A DNA stretch of 64,000 nucleotides from positions 92,204 to 156,203 of the forward strand of contig JALTJZ010000046.1 in NCBI GenBank assembly GCA_027076325.1, read 5' to 3'. Source of the DNA: Chromatiales bacterium (GTDB lineage: Bacteria > Pseudomonadota > Gammaproteobacteria > UBA6429 > Thiohalophilaceae). This document shows positions 9,955 through 19,704 of the stretch, one piece after another (position 1 is the first letter of the stretch; each line of letters begins with the position of its first letter). Below the pieces are notes generated by a model that was given only the letters and a program-made list of their open reading frames with translations, did not search any database and was not told where the DNA came from. A program made the position numbers and the translations under genes.

Positions 9955-10779
9955 TTAACTTTCTTCACTTGCAGCAAGCACATCATTAACAATACAAACA
10001 TTATCACTTAGATGTTGCAGGTTGATTGTACCCACAATCATACTCGTAACACCTTGCTGGCTAAATACATGCTGGAATGCTGCTTCAACACCTGAACCAC
10101 CGGCCGACTTGTCTGCATGGCCACTTTGCAAGCCTTTTTTAACCACCACACCCTTATTCAACTCTTTTGCTCGTGCAATTACCGGCAGGTCATGATCATC
10201 GGATAAATTACAGGTTGCCATTACTACATCACAATTTTCTACCACCCACAAACCACCTGCCGTTGTTTTAGTCGACATACCATAAGAACGTATAAGGCCT
10301 TGTTGCTTTAATCTGGCTAACTCTGACAACGCACCTTCGTTATTAATGATATGCATATCATTACCATCGGAATGGACTAACACCATATCAAGGTAATCAC
10401 GTTTAAGGCGTTTTAAACTGCGTTCAATGCTGTGGCGTGTTGCCGCTGCACTGAAATCAAAACTAGACTGACCATTTTCAAATGCTTCACCCACCTTGGT
10501 CATAATCAACCAGTCATTTTTATTTGGTAATAACTGGCCTAAACGTTCTTCACTTACGCCGTAAGCCGGTGCTGTGTCGATAAAGTTAATCCCTAAATCC
10601 TGACAGGCTGAAAACAAATCTTTAACAGCTTTATCTTCCGGTATTTTAAATCCAGTGGGATATTTTACCTGCTGATCCCGGCCGAGTTTAACGGTGCCCA
10701 AACCCAAAACACTTAAATGCAAATCGGTTGAACCCAGTTGCCGTTGTGGCAAAGGTTGGCTGCTATTTAAGTTGACCAT
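9955..10779 (-). CDS. aldo/keto reductase family oxidoreductase
   Basis: A protein of about 274 residues with the (beta/alpha)8 aldo/keto reductase signatures: LGLGTVKLGRD near the N-terminus, NFIDTAPAYGVSEERLG carrying the catalytic Asp and Tyr, the catalytic Lys in IMTKVGEA and the His in LVHSDG. The start at 10779 is preferred over an upstream in-frame ATG at 10797 because AGGAG lies just ahead of it (AGAGGAGTCCCGATG). The gene overlaps the end of the FAD oxidoreductase gene by 13 bp, which implies coupled translation. Substrate is unknown; NADPH-dependent reduction of a carbonyl is the family reaction. Confidence 0.87.
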   Translation of the reverse strand: MVNLNSSQPLPQRQLGSTDLHLSVLGLGTVKLGRDQQVKYPTGFKIPEDKAVKDLFSACQDLGINFIDTAPAYGVSEERLGQLLPNKNDWLIMTKVGEAFENGQSSFDFSAAATRHSIERSLKRLKRDYLDMVLVHSDGNDMHIINNEGALSELARLKQQGLIRSYGMSTKTTAGGLWVVENCDVVMATCNLSDDHDLPVIARAKELNKGVVVKKGLQSGHADKSAGGSGVEAAFQHVFSQQGVTSMIVGTINLQHLSDNVCIVNDVLAASEES

Positions 10780-11996
10780 CGGGACTCCTCTTGCCACGGT
10801 AAAAGTGCATAATCCGGCACAGGAAATTCGGGCAGTGTTGCTAAATCGGCTATATTCGGTTCAGATAAATTATGACCTGATGCCATTAAATTAGTTTCTT
10901 TCATCTGCATAACAATATCGGCCGCCAATTTTGGCGCCAGTGCCAATTTTGTTGGCCATGCTGTAATTACTGCACCGCTTGCATTAAAAAAGGAGCTGTC
11001 TGGTCGTTTACCCTCTCCCATTTCGGGTTCGGCACGATTAATATCAAGGCAAGCCCACTGTGCTTTTCCTAAATCAACCCAGGGCATTAAACTAGCCAGT
11101 TCCTGTTGTGCAATTTTAATTTGTTCATCATCACTACGTTGAATACCTTCTTCTGCTAACTGACCACCCATATACCAGACTATTTCGCCTTTGTTATCTT
11201 CGTGGCTGGTAATGGTTAGCCGGGGATTGACACTGGCTTCCAGGCAATGTGCATAAATTTTTTCAGGCAAATTACCACGCAACATGACCATTTTCAGTGC
11301 TCTTAATTGCATTGCCGGTAATTTATCTGAACCAATGGCAGCAACTAAGTCGGCATTCCCCTGCCCGGCCATTAACACACAACGCTGTGTTTCAATATGC
11401 CATGATTTGCCTGCATTATCTTCCACCTTAAGATGTGTTACGTTATCTTTTTCAAAATGAGGTAAGCCTTTTATATGCATAATCGCATCACGATGCGGCT
11501 CGGCCAAAGCATGTACAATACTGGCGGTATCTAAAACAGGCTCGTCCAACTTATAAACTTTACCTTTAAACGCGGCATGTTGAAAAATTTTGGGGCGTTG
11601 CTGTTGTTTTATTTCTGTCGTACGACTGCGCATTAATTTACTGGCAAAGAACCCGGCCATTTTTGATGACAACGCATTGTGTGACCACATACACTGATTG
11701 TCTGATAACACATTGACTTTAGTTAGATCGATAACACCGTTACCTTGTATACACTCCCGCCAGATACCTGGCATTGCGGCAATCGCTTCTGAAGATGCTG
11801 TGACCTTGCCTAGTAGTGCATACTTGGTACCACCATGGATAATGCCCTGAGCAAAACGTGTTTGCCCGGCACCCAACGCTTCTGTTTCAAGTAATAATGA
11901 TTGATAGCCTTGCTGGCGTAATAGTGCCAATAACCACAGACCCGCAACACCGCCACCAAATATTACAACGTCGCATTTAAGGAGATGAGTTGTCAT
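10767..11996 (-). CDS. FAD-dependent oxidoreductase (DAO/glycine oxidase-like)
   Basis: A 409-residue flavoprotein. The dinucleotide-binding motif VVIFGGGVAGLWLLALL begins at residue 10, followed by the acidic residue at the end of strand 2 (LLLETEALGAGQTRFAQG). The layout matches the DAO family, which includes glycine oxidase, glycerol-3-phosphate dehydrogenase and related enzymes. The HGGTKYALLGKV segment near residue 54 resembles the glycerol-3-phosphate dehydrogenase-like subgroup. The natural substrate cannot be told. It is translated just ahead of, and overlapping, the aldo/keto reductase gene, so the two may act on one metabolite. Confidence 0.82.
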   Translation of the reverse strand: MTTHLLKCDVVIFGGGVAGLWLLALLRQQGYQSLLLETEALGAGQTRFAQGIIHGGTKYALLGKVTASSEAIAAMPGIWRECIQGNGVIDLTKVNVLSDNQCMWSHNALSSKMAGFFASKLMRSRTTEIKQQQRPKIFQHAAFKGKVYKLDEPVLDTASIVHALAEPHRDAIMHIKGLPHFEKDNVTHLKVEDNAGKSWHIETQRCVLMAGQGNADLVAAIGSDKLPAMQLRALKMVMLRGNLPEKIYAHCLEASVNPRLTITSHEDNKGEIVWYMGGQLAEEGIQRSDDEQIKIAQQELASLMPWVDLGKAQWACLDINRAEPEMGEGKRPDSSFFNASGAVITAWPTKLALAPKLAADIVMQMKETNLMASGHNLSEPNIADLATLPEFPVPDYALLPWQEESRWST

Positions 11997-12078
11997 AAGA
12001 AATTATTATCGCTTAAATCTTTGTTTCGTTAATATGCCAATAATGACCGTGCAATTATCCTCATAATAAAACGAAGAC

Positions 12079-12150
12079 TGTCATTGCCAGCAATAGCGGG
12101 GCAATCTTAATTAGAACAGTAAAATTGCCACGCTATCACTCACAATGACA
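12079..12150. repeat. imperfect palindromic repeat of the TCATTGCGAG...GCAATCT type
   Basis: A 72-bp imperfect palindrome. The outer arms are TGTCATTG and CAATGACA, and the inner arms GCGGGGCAAT and ATTGCCACGC. It belongs in style to the common intergenic family with TCATTGCGAG at one end and GCAATCT further in. It lies in the 198-bp gap between the FAD oxidoreductase gene and hldE. Similar, more degenerate copies are at 46247-46283 and inside the duplicated repeats before purH. Confidence 0.6.
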
Positions 12151-12194
12151 AAACTATACTGATTTAATTTTTTAAACTTTGAAATACAGTATCA

Positions 12195-13631
12195 TTAATT
12201 CTTATTCTCAGTTTCCCGAATCGAGCTAATAATTTCTGTTGTTGAAACACCGTCGACATAGATCAGCACCCGAACTTCACCACCGGCTTCACGCACGCAA
12301 TCCCCACCGGGAATATCGTCCACCTTATTGTCACCACCTTTAACCAGAATATCCGGCGACAACTTGCAAATCAGTCGAGTGGGGGTGTCTTCATAAAATG
12401 GCACGACCCAGTCCACGCATTCTAATGCGGCTAACATCCGCATGCGTTTTTCCATCGGGTTAACGGGGCGGTCTTCACCTTTGAGGCGCTTAATCGAAGC
12501 ATCGTCATTCACGGCAACAATCAGGCGATCGCCGAGTTGTGCCGCTTCTTCCAGATATGCGACATGGCCGGTATGTAAAATATCAAAACAGCCATTGGTC
12601 ATTACAATTTTTTCACCACAGGATTGAGCCTGCCGTGCAAGGTATAGCATTTCATCTTCGTCCATAACACCACGTTGCACAGAATGTGTTTGCCGCATGG
12701 CCTGTTTTAATTCTTCCTGGCTCACCGTTGCGGTACCAATTTTATTCACTACCACACCAGCGGCTAAATTAGACAACATGGTAGCTTCGGATAAATCCAC
12801 TCCGGCTGCGAGACTTGCAGCAAGCACCGAGATAACCGTATCGCCCGCGCCAGTAACATCATACACTTCACGTGCACGGGTAGGTAAATGCAAGGCTTCT
12901 TTACCACGCTGTAACAAGGTCATGCCTTTTTCACTGCGAGTAATTAATAGCGCACTTAAATCCAGTTCTTCGAGTAAGGTGGTACCTTTGCTCACAATGT
13001 CTTTTTCAGTTTCACAATGCCCGACTACTTGCTCAAACTCGGACAAGTTAGGCGTGATTAGAGTTGCACCTTTGTATTTGCTAAAATCAGAGCCTTTTGG
13101 ATCAACCAGCACCGGAATTTGATGTTGCGCTGCCTGTTGAATAAAGCACTGACAATCCTGCAAGGTTCCTTTGCCATAGTCAGATAAAACAACCGCACCG
13201 GCCTGCTGTACCTGTTGCAAAAATATTTCTAATAGTTGGTCATTATTATGGTGTGGAAAACCGTCTTCAAAATCCAGACGAATAAGTTGCTGATTACGGC
13301 TGAGTACCCGTAGTTTGGTTACCGTGGCATGTTTTGTATCTTTACTGAAGTGTGCCGTTACACCCACTTGTTGCATTAAATTTAACAGACTGTTGGCAGC
13401 ATCATCTTCACCGGTTAAACCCACCACGGCAGCATTCGCACCCAACGCTGCAATATTAATGGCCACGTTACCCGCCCCACCGGCACGCTCTTCGATGTCG
13501 CCGACTTTAACCACCGGTACCGGCGCTTCCGGTGAAATGCGAGAGGTCTCGCCCATCCAGTAACGGTCCAGCATCACATCACCTAATACCAGAACTTGTG
13601 CAGATACAAACTGTGGGATTTCTGAAATCAT
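12195..13631 (-). CDS. hldE: bifunctional heptose 7-phosphate kinase / heptose 1-phosphate adenylyltransferase
   Basis: A 478-residue fusion enzyme that phosphorylates D-glycero-beta-D-manno-heptose 7-phosphate at C1 and later transfers AMP to heptose 1-phosphate, giving the ADP-heptose precursor of the LPS inner core. The ribokinase-type kinase domain covers about residues 1-320, with GGAGNVAIN at 51-59 and the catalytic DVTGAGDT at 258-265. The nucleotidyltransferase domain follows, with the nucleotide-binding FDILHTGH at 349-356. Length and order match E. coli HldE. The product is used by waaF nearby. Confidence 0.96.
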   Translation of the reverse strand: MISEIPQFVSAQVLVLGDVMLDRYWMGETSRISPEAPVPVVKVGDIEERAGGAGNVAINIAALGANAAVVGLTGEDDAANSLLNLMQQVGVTAHFSKDTKHATVTKLRVLSRNQQLIRLDFEDGFPHHNNDQLLEIFLQQVQQAGAVVLSDYGKGTLQDCQCFIQQAAQHQIPVLVDPKGSDFSKYKGATLITPNLSEFEQVVGHCETEKDIVSKGTTLLEELDLSALLITRSEKGMTLLQRGKEALHLPTRAREVYDVTGAGDTVISVLAASLAAGVDLSEATMLSNLAAGVVVNKIGTATVSQEELKQAMRQTHSVQRGVMDEDEMLYLARQAQSCGEKIVMTNGCFDILHTGHVAYLEEAAQLGDRLIVAVNDDASIKRLKGEDRPVNPMEKRMRMLAALECVDWVVPFYEDTPTRLICKLSPDILVKGGDNKVDDIPGGDCVREAGGEVRVLIYVDGVSTTEIISSIRETENKN

Positions 13632-13646
13632 AATTTTGCTTAAAAA

Positions 13647-13841
13647 TTAATTTGCTTTAAGAATATAAACCGCACCACAGTACGGGCACTTCGCTTCGCC
13701 AGTATCTTCAATCGGCAAAAATACCCGCGGATGTGAATCCCATAAACTGCTGCCCGGCATCGGGCAATGCAAAGGCAAATCTTTTTTGCTTACCTCGTAG
13801 CGTGTGGCGGCATTCGGTTTTTTTTCTTTTGTTTCTGCCAT
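13647..13841 (-). CDS. small zinc-finger protein (zf-CHCC type)
   Basis: A 64-residue protein. The start at 13841 is preferred over an upstream ATG because AGGAG precedes it at ideal spacing (AGGAGAAACAAGATG). The C-terminal half holds Cys...His...CPYC (HCPMPGSS..., then SHPRVF, then KCPYCGAVY), the pattern of the zf-CHCC domain also found in the NDUFS6 subunit of complex I. In Gammaproteobacteria such small proteins often sit next to ilvE or the waa genes, as here, between ilvE and hldE. The role is unknown; zinc binding is inferred from the ligands. Confidence 0.85.
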   Translation of the reverse strand: MAETKEKKPNAATRYEVSKKDLPLHCPMPGSSLWDSHPRVFLPIEDTGEAKCPYCGAVYILKAN

Positions 13842-13904
13842 CTTGTTTCTCCTCATCCTGCTTAACTTATCTTTCTTTTATCCAGTTTTTACTTTCAGCT
13901 GGTC

Positions 13905-14828
13905 TTACTTTACGACAGTTAGCCAGTCATTATATTTTTCAATTCGGCCATGCACTAAATCAAAATACATTTTCTGTAATTTTTCTGTAATCGGGCCACG
14001 GCTACCACAACCAATACTGCGGCCATCGAGCTCACGAATCGGGGTGACTTCGGCCGCGGTACCAGTAAAAAAAGCTTCATCAGCAATATAAACTTCATCA
14101 CGGGTAATGCGTTTTTCTCTAACTTCTACACCAATATCACTCGCGAGTGCCATAATCGTTTCACGGGTAATACCTTCTAAAGCGGAAGTCAGTTCCGGTG
14201 TATAGATAACACCGTCACGTACAATAAAAATATTTTCGCCACTGCCTTCGGCAACATAACCGTCTACGTCCAGTAATAACGCTTCATCATAACCGTCTCG
14301 CAAGGCTTCCTGTAAGGCCATAGTAGAGTTCATATAATTGCCATTGGCTTTTGCTTTACACATGGTGATATTGACATGATGGCGGGTAAACGATGATGTT
14401 CGGATACGAATGCCTTTTTCCAGCGCTTCTTTGCCTAAATAAGCGCCCCATTCCCATGCGGCCACCATCGTATGTACTTTTAAATTATCAGCACGTAAGC
14501 CAATGCCTTCGGCACCATAAAAACACATTGGGCGAATATAGGCTGAGTCCAGATTATTATCCTTAACCGCAGCGATTTGTGCGGCAATCAATTCTTCTTT
14601 CGTATGAGGAATGTCCATGCTCATAATTTTAGCCGAATTAATCAGGCGTTCGGTATGTTTTTCCAGACGGAAAATAGCAGTGCCCTGATCAGCATGATAA
14701 GCACGCACCCCTTCAAATACACCGGTTCCATAATGCAGGGTATGGGTTAAAACATGGATTTGCGCCTCGCGCCAGGGTACCATTTTCCCATCAAACCAGA
14801 TAAAACCGTCACGATCAGCCATCGACAT
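13905..14828 (-). CDS. ilvE: branched-chain amino acid aminotransferase
   Basis: A 307-residue class IV PLP-dependent aminotransferase that performs the last step of leucine, isoleucine and valine synthesis with glutamate as amino donor. The opening DGFIWFDGKMVPW, the HTLHYGTGVFEGVRAY segment near residue 30, and the PLP lysine Lys160 in KANGNYMNS all match IlvE. EGSGENIF and the TAAEVTPIRELDGRSIG segment complete the cofactor and substrate pocket. A good ribosome-binding site (AAGGAG) precedes the ATG. It is followed by the zinc-finger gene. Confidence 0.96.
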   Translation of the reverse strand: MSMADRDGFIWFDGKMVPWREAQIHVLTHTLHYGTGVFEGVRAYHADQGTAIFRLEKHTERLINSAKIMSMDIPHTKEELIAAQIAAVKDNNLDSAYIRPMCFYGAEGIGLRADNLKVHTMVAAWEWGAYLGKEALEKGIRIRTSSFTRHHVNITMCKAKANGNYMNSTMALQEALRDGYDEALLLDVDGYVAEGSGENIFIVRDGVIYTPELTSALEGITRETIMALASDIGVEVREKRITRDEVYIADEAFFTGTAAEVTPIRELDGRSIGCGSRGPITEKLQKMYFDLVHGRIEKYNDWLTVVK

Positions 14829-14921
14829 GGCAAACTTCTCCTTTTATACCTTAATATATAACAACGGCATATTATAGCGCGATTTTTGCTGGGAATGAGA
14901 GTGTAAAATGCTGAATTTAGC

Positions 14922-16652
14922 CTAATATCTTGTATTTTGACGGAAAATTTCCTTCTTAAAGTACTCTATCACCTGTTCTTTTTTACTTGCAGAATCAATC
15001 GATTCCGCTAACGTAAATTTTTTTCCATTAACTATCGCATAAATTTTGTATTCAATTTTATGCTTACCACCCGTACTACCTGATGCTGCTTTTGTTGCAT
15101 CAATCGTTGTTATTTCTGAATAGGGTATCAGCTTATCCGAAAGCGTAAACCATAAAAATTTTCGCCGGTACAACAGGCGCTGCCCGTCAAATTTCAAATA
15201 CAATGAATTAAAGGCCGCATAGATACTCGCAAGCACAATAATGATGCCGATGGGGCTAAAAACAGATGCCATAACATACAACATAAAACCATCCGTTTTT
15301 GCCTGTTGCCAGAGAAAGATGCCAATACCTGTAAAAATGCTGCCAAATAACAGACCAGAAAAACTTCGCATTGTTCTTCTGAGCATCGGGTAATAAAGTT
15401 CTTTTGTATTCGTATTTTTCGTTAAAGGTAACAAACCTTCTGCAGTGACTTTCTTGACATTGGCGGGGAAAAACTCAGGCGATTTAAAGTTTAAACGGGA
15501 AGACTGTTGTTGCGTATTATATACAGGGATTTCAAAACTTCGGCTAAGGTCAACACCCTCCAGCTCAGCTTCGATTGTTAGTCGCCACAAATTATAATTG
15601 TTATCCGGTTCTTCACTTGCTGGTAAATCAGCTGGAACATCAAAACAAAACTCAAGATTAAGGTAATTCATCATTGGCTTTACCCGTGCATAACCTTCAT
15701 CCTGCCAATTCACCTTTTCCTTACGTGAACGATTTTTTCCTGAACCGGATATATAACTATTAATAGAACTGAGTGTGACCTTGTATGCAAGACTTGTGTC
15801 ATATTGCATATTGATTTTTATCACGCCGCCCACCTGACCACCTAGACTTCCCGGATAGGGATCCATCGTCAGTAAGGTTGCACCAAACCGCTTCCATTGC
15901 AAAGTTGCTTTTATTGCCCAGTAAAGCAAGCCGAGCCCAATAATCGGAAACAACAAAACAACAAGGCCAATGTAATCCCCTTTGGCTAACACATCAGGAA
16001 TAGCAAGGATTGCAGCAGGAAAACTGATTGCATTCCAGAATATGGTCATACCCCATAAAGCTACCATTCCTGATTTTGCATTTGATTTAATTGCACCATT
16101 TTTCCATTCGGCACGAGTAAGCCAGGGGGACTTTTCAAGCACCATTGGTGATACATGAGTTTTTCTTTTAAAACTAAAGTATAAAATGATAAGCCCAAAC
16201 CCGGTAAACACAATCACAAATATCATATAAAAAGCAATTAAACCCCAACGTATACTGCGATCAATAATAGACTCAGCAGGATTATCCGGGTTATACCAAA
16301 CAGTGACAGGCCGGTGAGACTGAAAGTAAAATTGCAGTTTCTTTGCCAATTCTTTCTGAAAGTTACCAATATTATCTGCCCCGCTTGTTATTGAAACCCG
16401 GTCATTAACATATCGTTGACCATTAATGGTGTACTCGTAGCGGGCAAAAGCCTGGTAGGTGGTGGAGTCTTTTGATTGACTTCTTTTAAGCTCAGCCGAT
16501 ATTAATACTGCACTGGTACTTTTCCATGACTGCATTCGCCAGCCATCATAAAGACTCGGGGAAACCATAAAAAATAAAAAACTTAAGCCCGCAACAAAAA
16601 ATATTAACCCAAAAAAAAGGACTACCCAATTGCGTTTTGTTTTATCTTTCAT
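14922..16652 (-). CDS. DUF3592-type membrane protein
   Basis: A 576-residue membrane protein. A first transmembrane helix at about residues 10-30 is followed by an extracytoplasmic-type domain with SWKSTSAVLISAELK, YTINGQRYVND and VWYNPDNPAES, the pattern of DUF3592. A second helix follows near residue 140. A central pair of helices (about 190-245) and a C-terminal pair (about 420-475) surround two soluble regions. The function of the family is unknown. It sits between glnE and ilvE on the same strand, 36 bp after glnE, so it may share a transcript with glnE, but no functional link is evident. Confidence 0.75.
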   Translation of the reverse strand: MKDKTKRNWVVLFFGLIFFVAGLSFLFFMVSPSLYDGWRMQSWKSTSAVLISAELKRSQSKDSTTYQAFARYEYTINGQRYVNDRVSITSGADNIGNFQKELAKKLQFYFQSHRPVTVWYNPDNPAESIIDRSIRWGLIAFYMIFVIVFTGFGLIILYFSFKRKTHVSPMVLEKSPWLTRAEWKNGAIKSNAKSGMVALWGMTIFWNAISFPAAILAIPDVLAKGDYIGLVVLLFPIIGLGLLYWAIKATLQWKRFGATLLTMDPYPGSLGGQVGGVIKINMQYDTSLAYKVTLSSINSYISGSGKNRSRKEKVNWQDEGYARVKPMMNYLNLEFCFDVPADLPASEEPDNNYNLWRLTIEAELEGVDLSRSFEIPVYNTQQQSSRLNFKSPEFFPANVKKVTAEGLLPLTKNTNTKELYYPMLRRTMRSFSGLLFGSIFTGIGIFLWQQAKTDGFMLYVMASVFSPIGIIIVLASIYAAFNSLYLKFDGQRLLYRRKFLWFTLSDKLIPYSEITTIDATKAASGSTGGKHKIEYKIYAIVNGKKFTLAESIDSASKKEQVIEYFKKEIFRQNTRY

Positions 16653-16687
16653 CTATTGTTCCAGCTATTAAGTCATCAATACTCTAA

Positions 16688-19672
16688 TCACATAAACATC
16701 CTGTTCCACACAGAACAAATATATTGCTGCTGTTCCACATATTTATTTATAGCAACAAGTCCTTTCTGATCCTGCAAGGCTAAACGGTGCAATCGTTGAC
16801 GATATTTTATATACGTTTCAGCTAATCGTTGGCCATCTTCTTTTGTTAGTACATTTATTTCTTTCAGTACATGTAACAAATTAATATTGTCGGTATAGTC
16901 GCATAATTCCGAAAATTTATTTGCCCATGCCAGCACATTAAACTGCACAATAAATTCAATATCAACCAGACCACCCTTATCCTGCTTAATATCAAAGGTT
17001 GTTTTTGTTCCACGTGATAGTGAGTGGCGCATTTTTTCACGCATTTTTACAACTTCCATTTTTAACTCAGCAATATCCCGTTTTTTTCTTAGTACAGTTT
17101 TACGAATGTTATTAAACTTTTGCATAACAATCGGATCACCACTGATAGCGCGCGCCCGAACCAGTGCCTGATGCTCCCAAACCCATGCTTTTTCTGTTTG
17201 ATATTTTTCATACGACTGAAGACTACTCACCAACATGCCTGAGGCACCATTGGGGCGTAAACGCATATCCACTTCATACAGGGTGCCCGCAGCCGTGCGT
17301 ACACCAAGAAGATGGATAAGACGTTGCCCTAACCTTGCAAAAAATACCGAGTTAACAATGGCACGAGGTGAATCGCTACCCACCGCGCTAGTATCTGTCA
17401 TTGCCTGATCATCTTCAGAACCATGTAAAAAAACCATATCCAGATCAGAGCCATACCCCAATTCACACCCTCCCAGTTTTCCATACCCAATAATGGCAAA
17501 GCCCTTATCACAAGCTTTATTATCAGGATCTGATATAAGCGTATTACACGCAGGCCGACCATGACGATGTACCATCGTATGCCATGCCTGTTCCAGAGTT
17601 GCATCTAAAATGACTTCTGCTATCCAGCTTAAATGATCACTAACACGCATTAAAGTCACGGCATTAGCCAGATCTGCCGCGGCAACACGGAGTACATTCG
17701 ATTGTTTAAAATGGCGAATAACATCGGCAATACGCTCTTCATCATTCGAATCTGTTTCTGCAATTTTATTAAAACATTCCTGCTGCAAAGCCTGTTTGCT
17801 TGCCGGAATATATAAGCTGCGTGGGTCAAGCAACTCGTCTAACAACAAAGGGTGTGCACTAATATAATGTGTTACCCAAATACTTTGACTACATAATTTA
17901 ATTAACTGTGATAGTGCCAGCGGGTTTTCAATTAACAACGACATATAAACACTGCGACGGGCAATCTGTTCAATGATTACAGTAACACGTTGTAATGTTA
18001 CTTCAGCCATATCGGCTTGCCCAACGGCTGCAATCACCATCGGCATTAGCTGATTTAAACGTTTTTGCCCTTGTGTTGTGCGGGTATGAAAAGCCTTGCT
18101 CTCACGCAAGTCCTTTAATACTTTTAACGCTTCCTGTGGTTTCTGGTACCCCAGGTTCTGTAACGTTTCGACTGCCTGTTCTTCACTTAGTTGTTGTGAC
18201 CAGACGAGTTCTATATTCTTGTCGCCCGAAGCCGTTTCGGCCTGTGGAGCATCAAAAACCTGTTCAAAATGACTATGAACTTTTGTGCGATGTACGTCGA
18301 GCTGAGCAGAAAATGCCTGCCAGCTTTTATAACCCATTCCATAGGCTAGTCGTTGTTGTTCAATTTCGGTATCGGGAAGCTGGTGAGTTTGCTGATCGAG
18401 CCGTTCCTGTAAGCGATGTTCAGTATGACGTAAAAAGACATAAGCCTGTGTTAACTCATTGATAACATAGTCAGGTAAACGCTGTTCCTGCTCAATAATT
18501 TCAAGTATTGTCAGTAAGTCACGCTGTTGATAACGCACATCCCGACCACCTCGGATAAGCTGAAAAACCTGAGCAATAAATTCAACCTCACGGATCCCGC
18601 CAGCACCCAGCTTAACATTCTGTTGCATCCCCTTGCGTTTAACCTGTTGCACTATCATTGTTTTCAAATCACGCATCGATTCGTAAGCACCATAATCCAT
18701 ATAACGCCGATAAATAAAAGGCCGCAACATTTGCATCAGTTCTGTTGCAGTCGCTTTGCTCCCTGCGACCACTCGTGCCTTAATCATCGCGTAGCGTTCC
18801 CATTCGCGGCCGTGAATTTGATAATAATTTTCAAGCGCATTAAAACTACTTGCCAACGCACCCCCCTCACCAAAAGGCCGCAGGCGCATATCCACCCGAA
18901 ATACAAAACCGTCCTCGGTGGTATTGTTGAGTGCTGCAATGACCTTTTTACCCATGCGTGTAAAATAATCGGCATTGCTAATACATCTGCTGCCACCACG
19001 TGTCTCTCCATCACTCGGGTAGGCAAAAATCAAATCAATATCTGACGAAACATTAAGCTCCCATGCGCCTAACTTGCCCATGGCTATCACAATCAGTTCC
19101 TGTGCTTCATCATTTTGATTAAAGGGCTGGCCAAACTCATGGCTAAAGTCTGAATCCGCTCGCATATAAAAATCACGTGCAGCATTAATGCATACTTCAG
19201 CCAGGGCTGTTAATTCCTGTGTGGTGTTTTTCAGATCACTCCAGCCAGCAATATCGCGCCAGATGATGCGCAACATTTGCTGATTACGAAATTGCCGCAG
19301 TGCAATATACAATGATTGCTCAACATCCTTGTTCACTTCCTGTTGTGCCCATAAGCTCTGAAAATCTGCATGTGAAAAACTGTTTTCAGCAAGGTTTGAT
19401 TGACTTAACGCCAGCAACCAGTGAGGATAACGGGCACACCAACGTGCAGCCACTTCACTGCAAGCCCAGACCTTTACTAGCGATTCAACAAACGCTTTAG
19501 TCCAGTTATCGGGTTCATGATCGGCCAGGGTATCTGACAAACCGGCCTTATCACAGTTTTCAGCAAAATTTTGCCAAAATAACTGGCACTGTGCTTGCAG
19601 CTCGGCAGGCAGAACTTGAGTAATGGCTTTTGCCACCCGATCCGCTATCTCGTTTTCAATTTCTGTTGACAT
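16688..19672 (-). CDS. glnE: bifunctional glutamine synthetase adenylyltransferase/deadenylase
   Basis: A 994-residue cytoplasmic regulator that adds AMP to, or removes it from, glutamine synthetase in response to PII and glutamine. Two nucleotidyltransferase domains are visible. The N-terminal one has GKLGAWELNVSSDIDLIF near residue 200 (deadenylase) and the C-terminal one GKLGGCELGYGSDLDMVF near residue 735 (adenylyltransferase). Each is followed by a helical domain with RPFGEGG or RPNGASG. Size is typical. The start is 32 bp from the start of the divergent SGNH gene, so the two share a short promoter region. Confidence 0.96.
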   Translation of the reverse strand: MSTEIENEIADRVAKAITQVLPAELQAQCQLFWQNFAENCDKAGLSDTLADHEPDNWTKAFVESLVKVWACSEVAARWCARYPHWLLALSQSNLAENSFSHADFQSLWAQQEVNKDVEQSLYIALRQFRNQQMLRIIWRDIAGWSDLKNTTQELTALAEVCINAARDFYMRADSDFSHEFGQPFNQNDEAQELIVIAMGKLGAWELNVSSDIDLIFAYPSDGETRGGSRCISNADYFTRMGKKVIAALNNTTEDGFVFRVDMRLRPFGEGGALASSFNALENYYQIHGREWERYAMIKARVVAGSKATATELMQMLRPFIYRRYMDYGAYESMRDLKTMIVQQVKRKGMQQNVKLGAGGIREVEFIAQVFQLIRGGRDVRYQQRDLLTILEIIEQEQRLPDYVINELTQAYVFLRHTEHRLQERLDQQTHQLPDTEIEQQRLAYGMGYKSWQAFSAQLDVHRTKVHSHFEQVFDAPQAETASGDKNIELVWSQQLSEEQAVETLQNLGYQKPQEALKVLKDLRESKAFHTRTTQGQKRLNQLMPMVIAAVGQADMAEVTLQRVTVIIEQIARRSVYMSLLIENPLALSQLIKLCSQSIWVTHYISAHPLLLDELLDPRSLYIPASKQALQQECFNKIAETDSNDEERIADVIRHFKQSNVLRVAAADLANAVTLMRVSDHLSWIAEVILDATLEQAWHTMVHRHGRPACNTLISDPDNKACDKGFAIIGYGKLGGCELGYGSDLDMVFLHGSEDDQAMTDTSAVGSDSPRAIVNSVFFARLGQRLIHLLGVRTAAGTLYEVDMRLRPNGASGMLVSSLQSYEKYQTEKAWVWEHQALVRARAISGDPIVMQKFNNIRKTVLRKKRDIAELKMEVVKMREKMRHSLSRGTKTTFDIKQDKGGLVDIEFIVQFNVLAWANKFSELCDYTDNINLLHVLKEINVLTKEDGQRLAETYIKYRQRLHRLALQDQKGLVAINKYVEQQQYICSVWNRMFM

Positions 19673-19704
19673 ACAGGTATACTATCTTTTTTACTAGTGG
19701 TTAA

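Noticed and set aside
18527..19045. Plus-strand frames of 170 or so codons inside glnE.
   Set aside because: The opposite strand encodes clear GlnE catalytic motifs; the products of these frames resemble no protein family.
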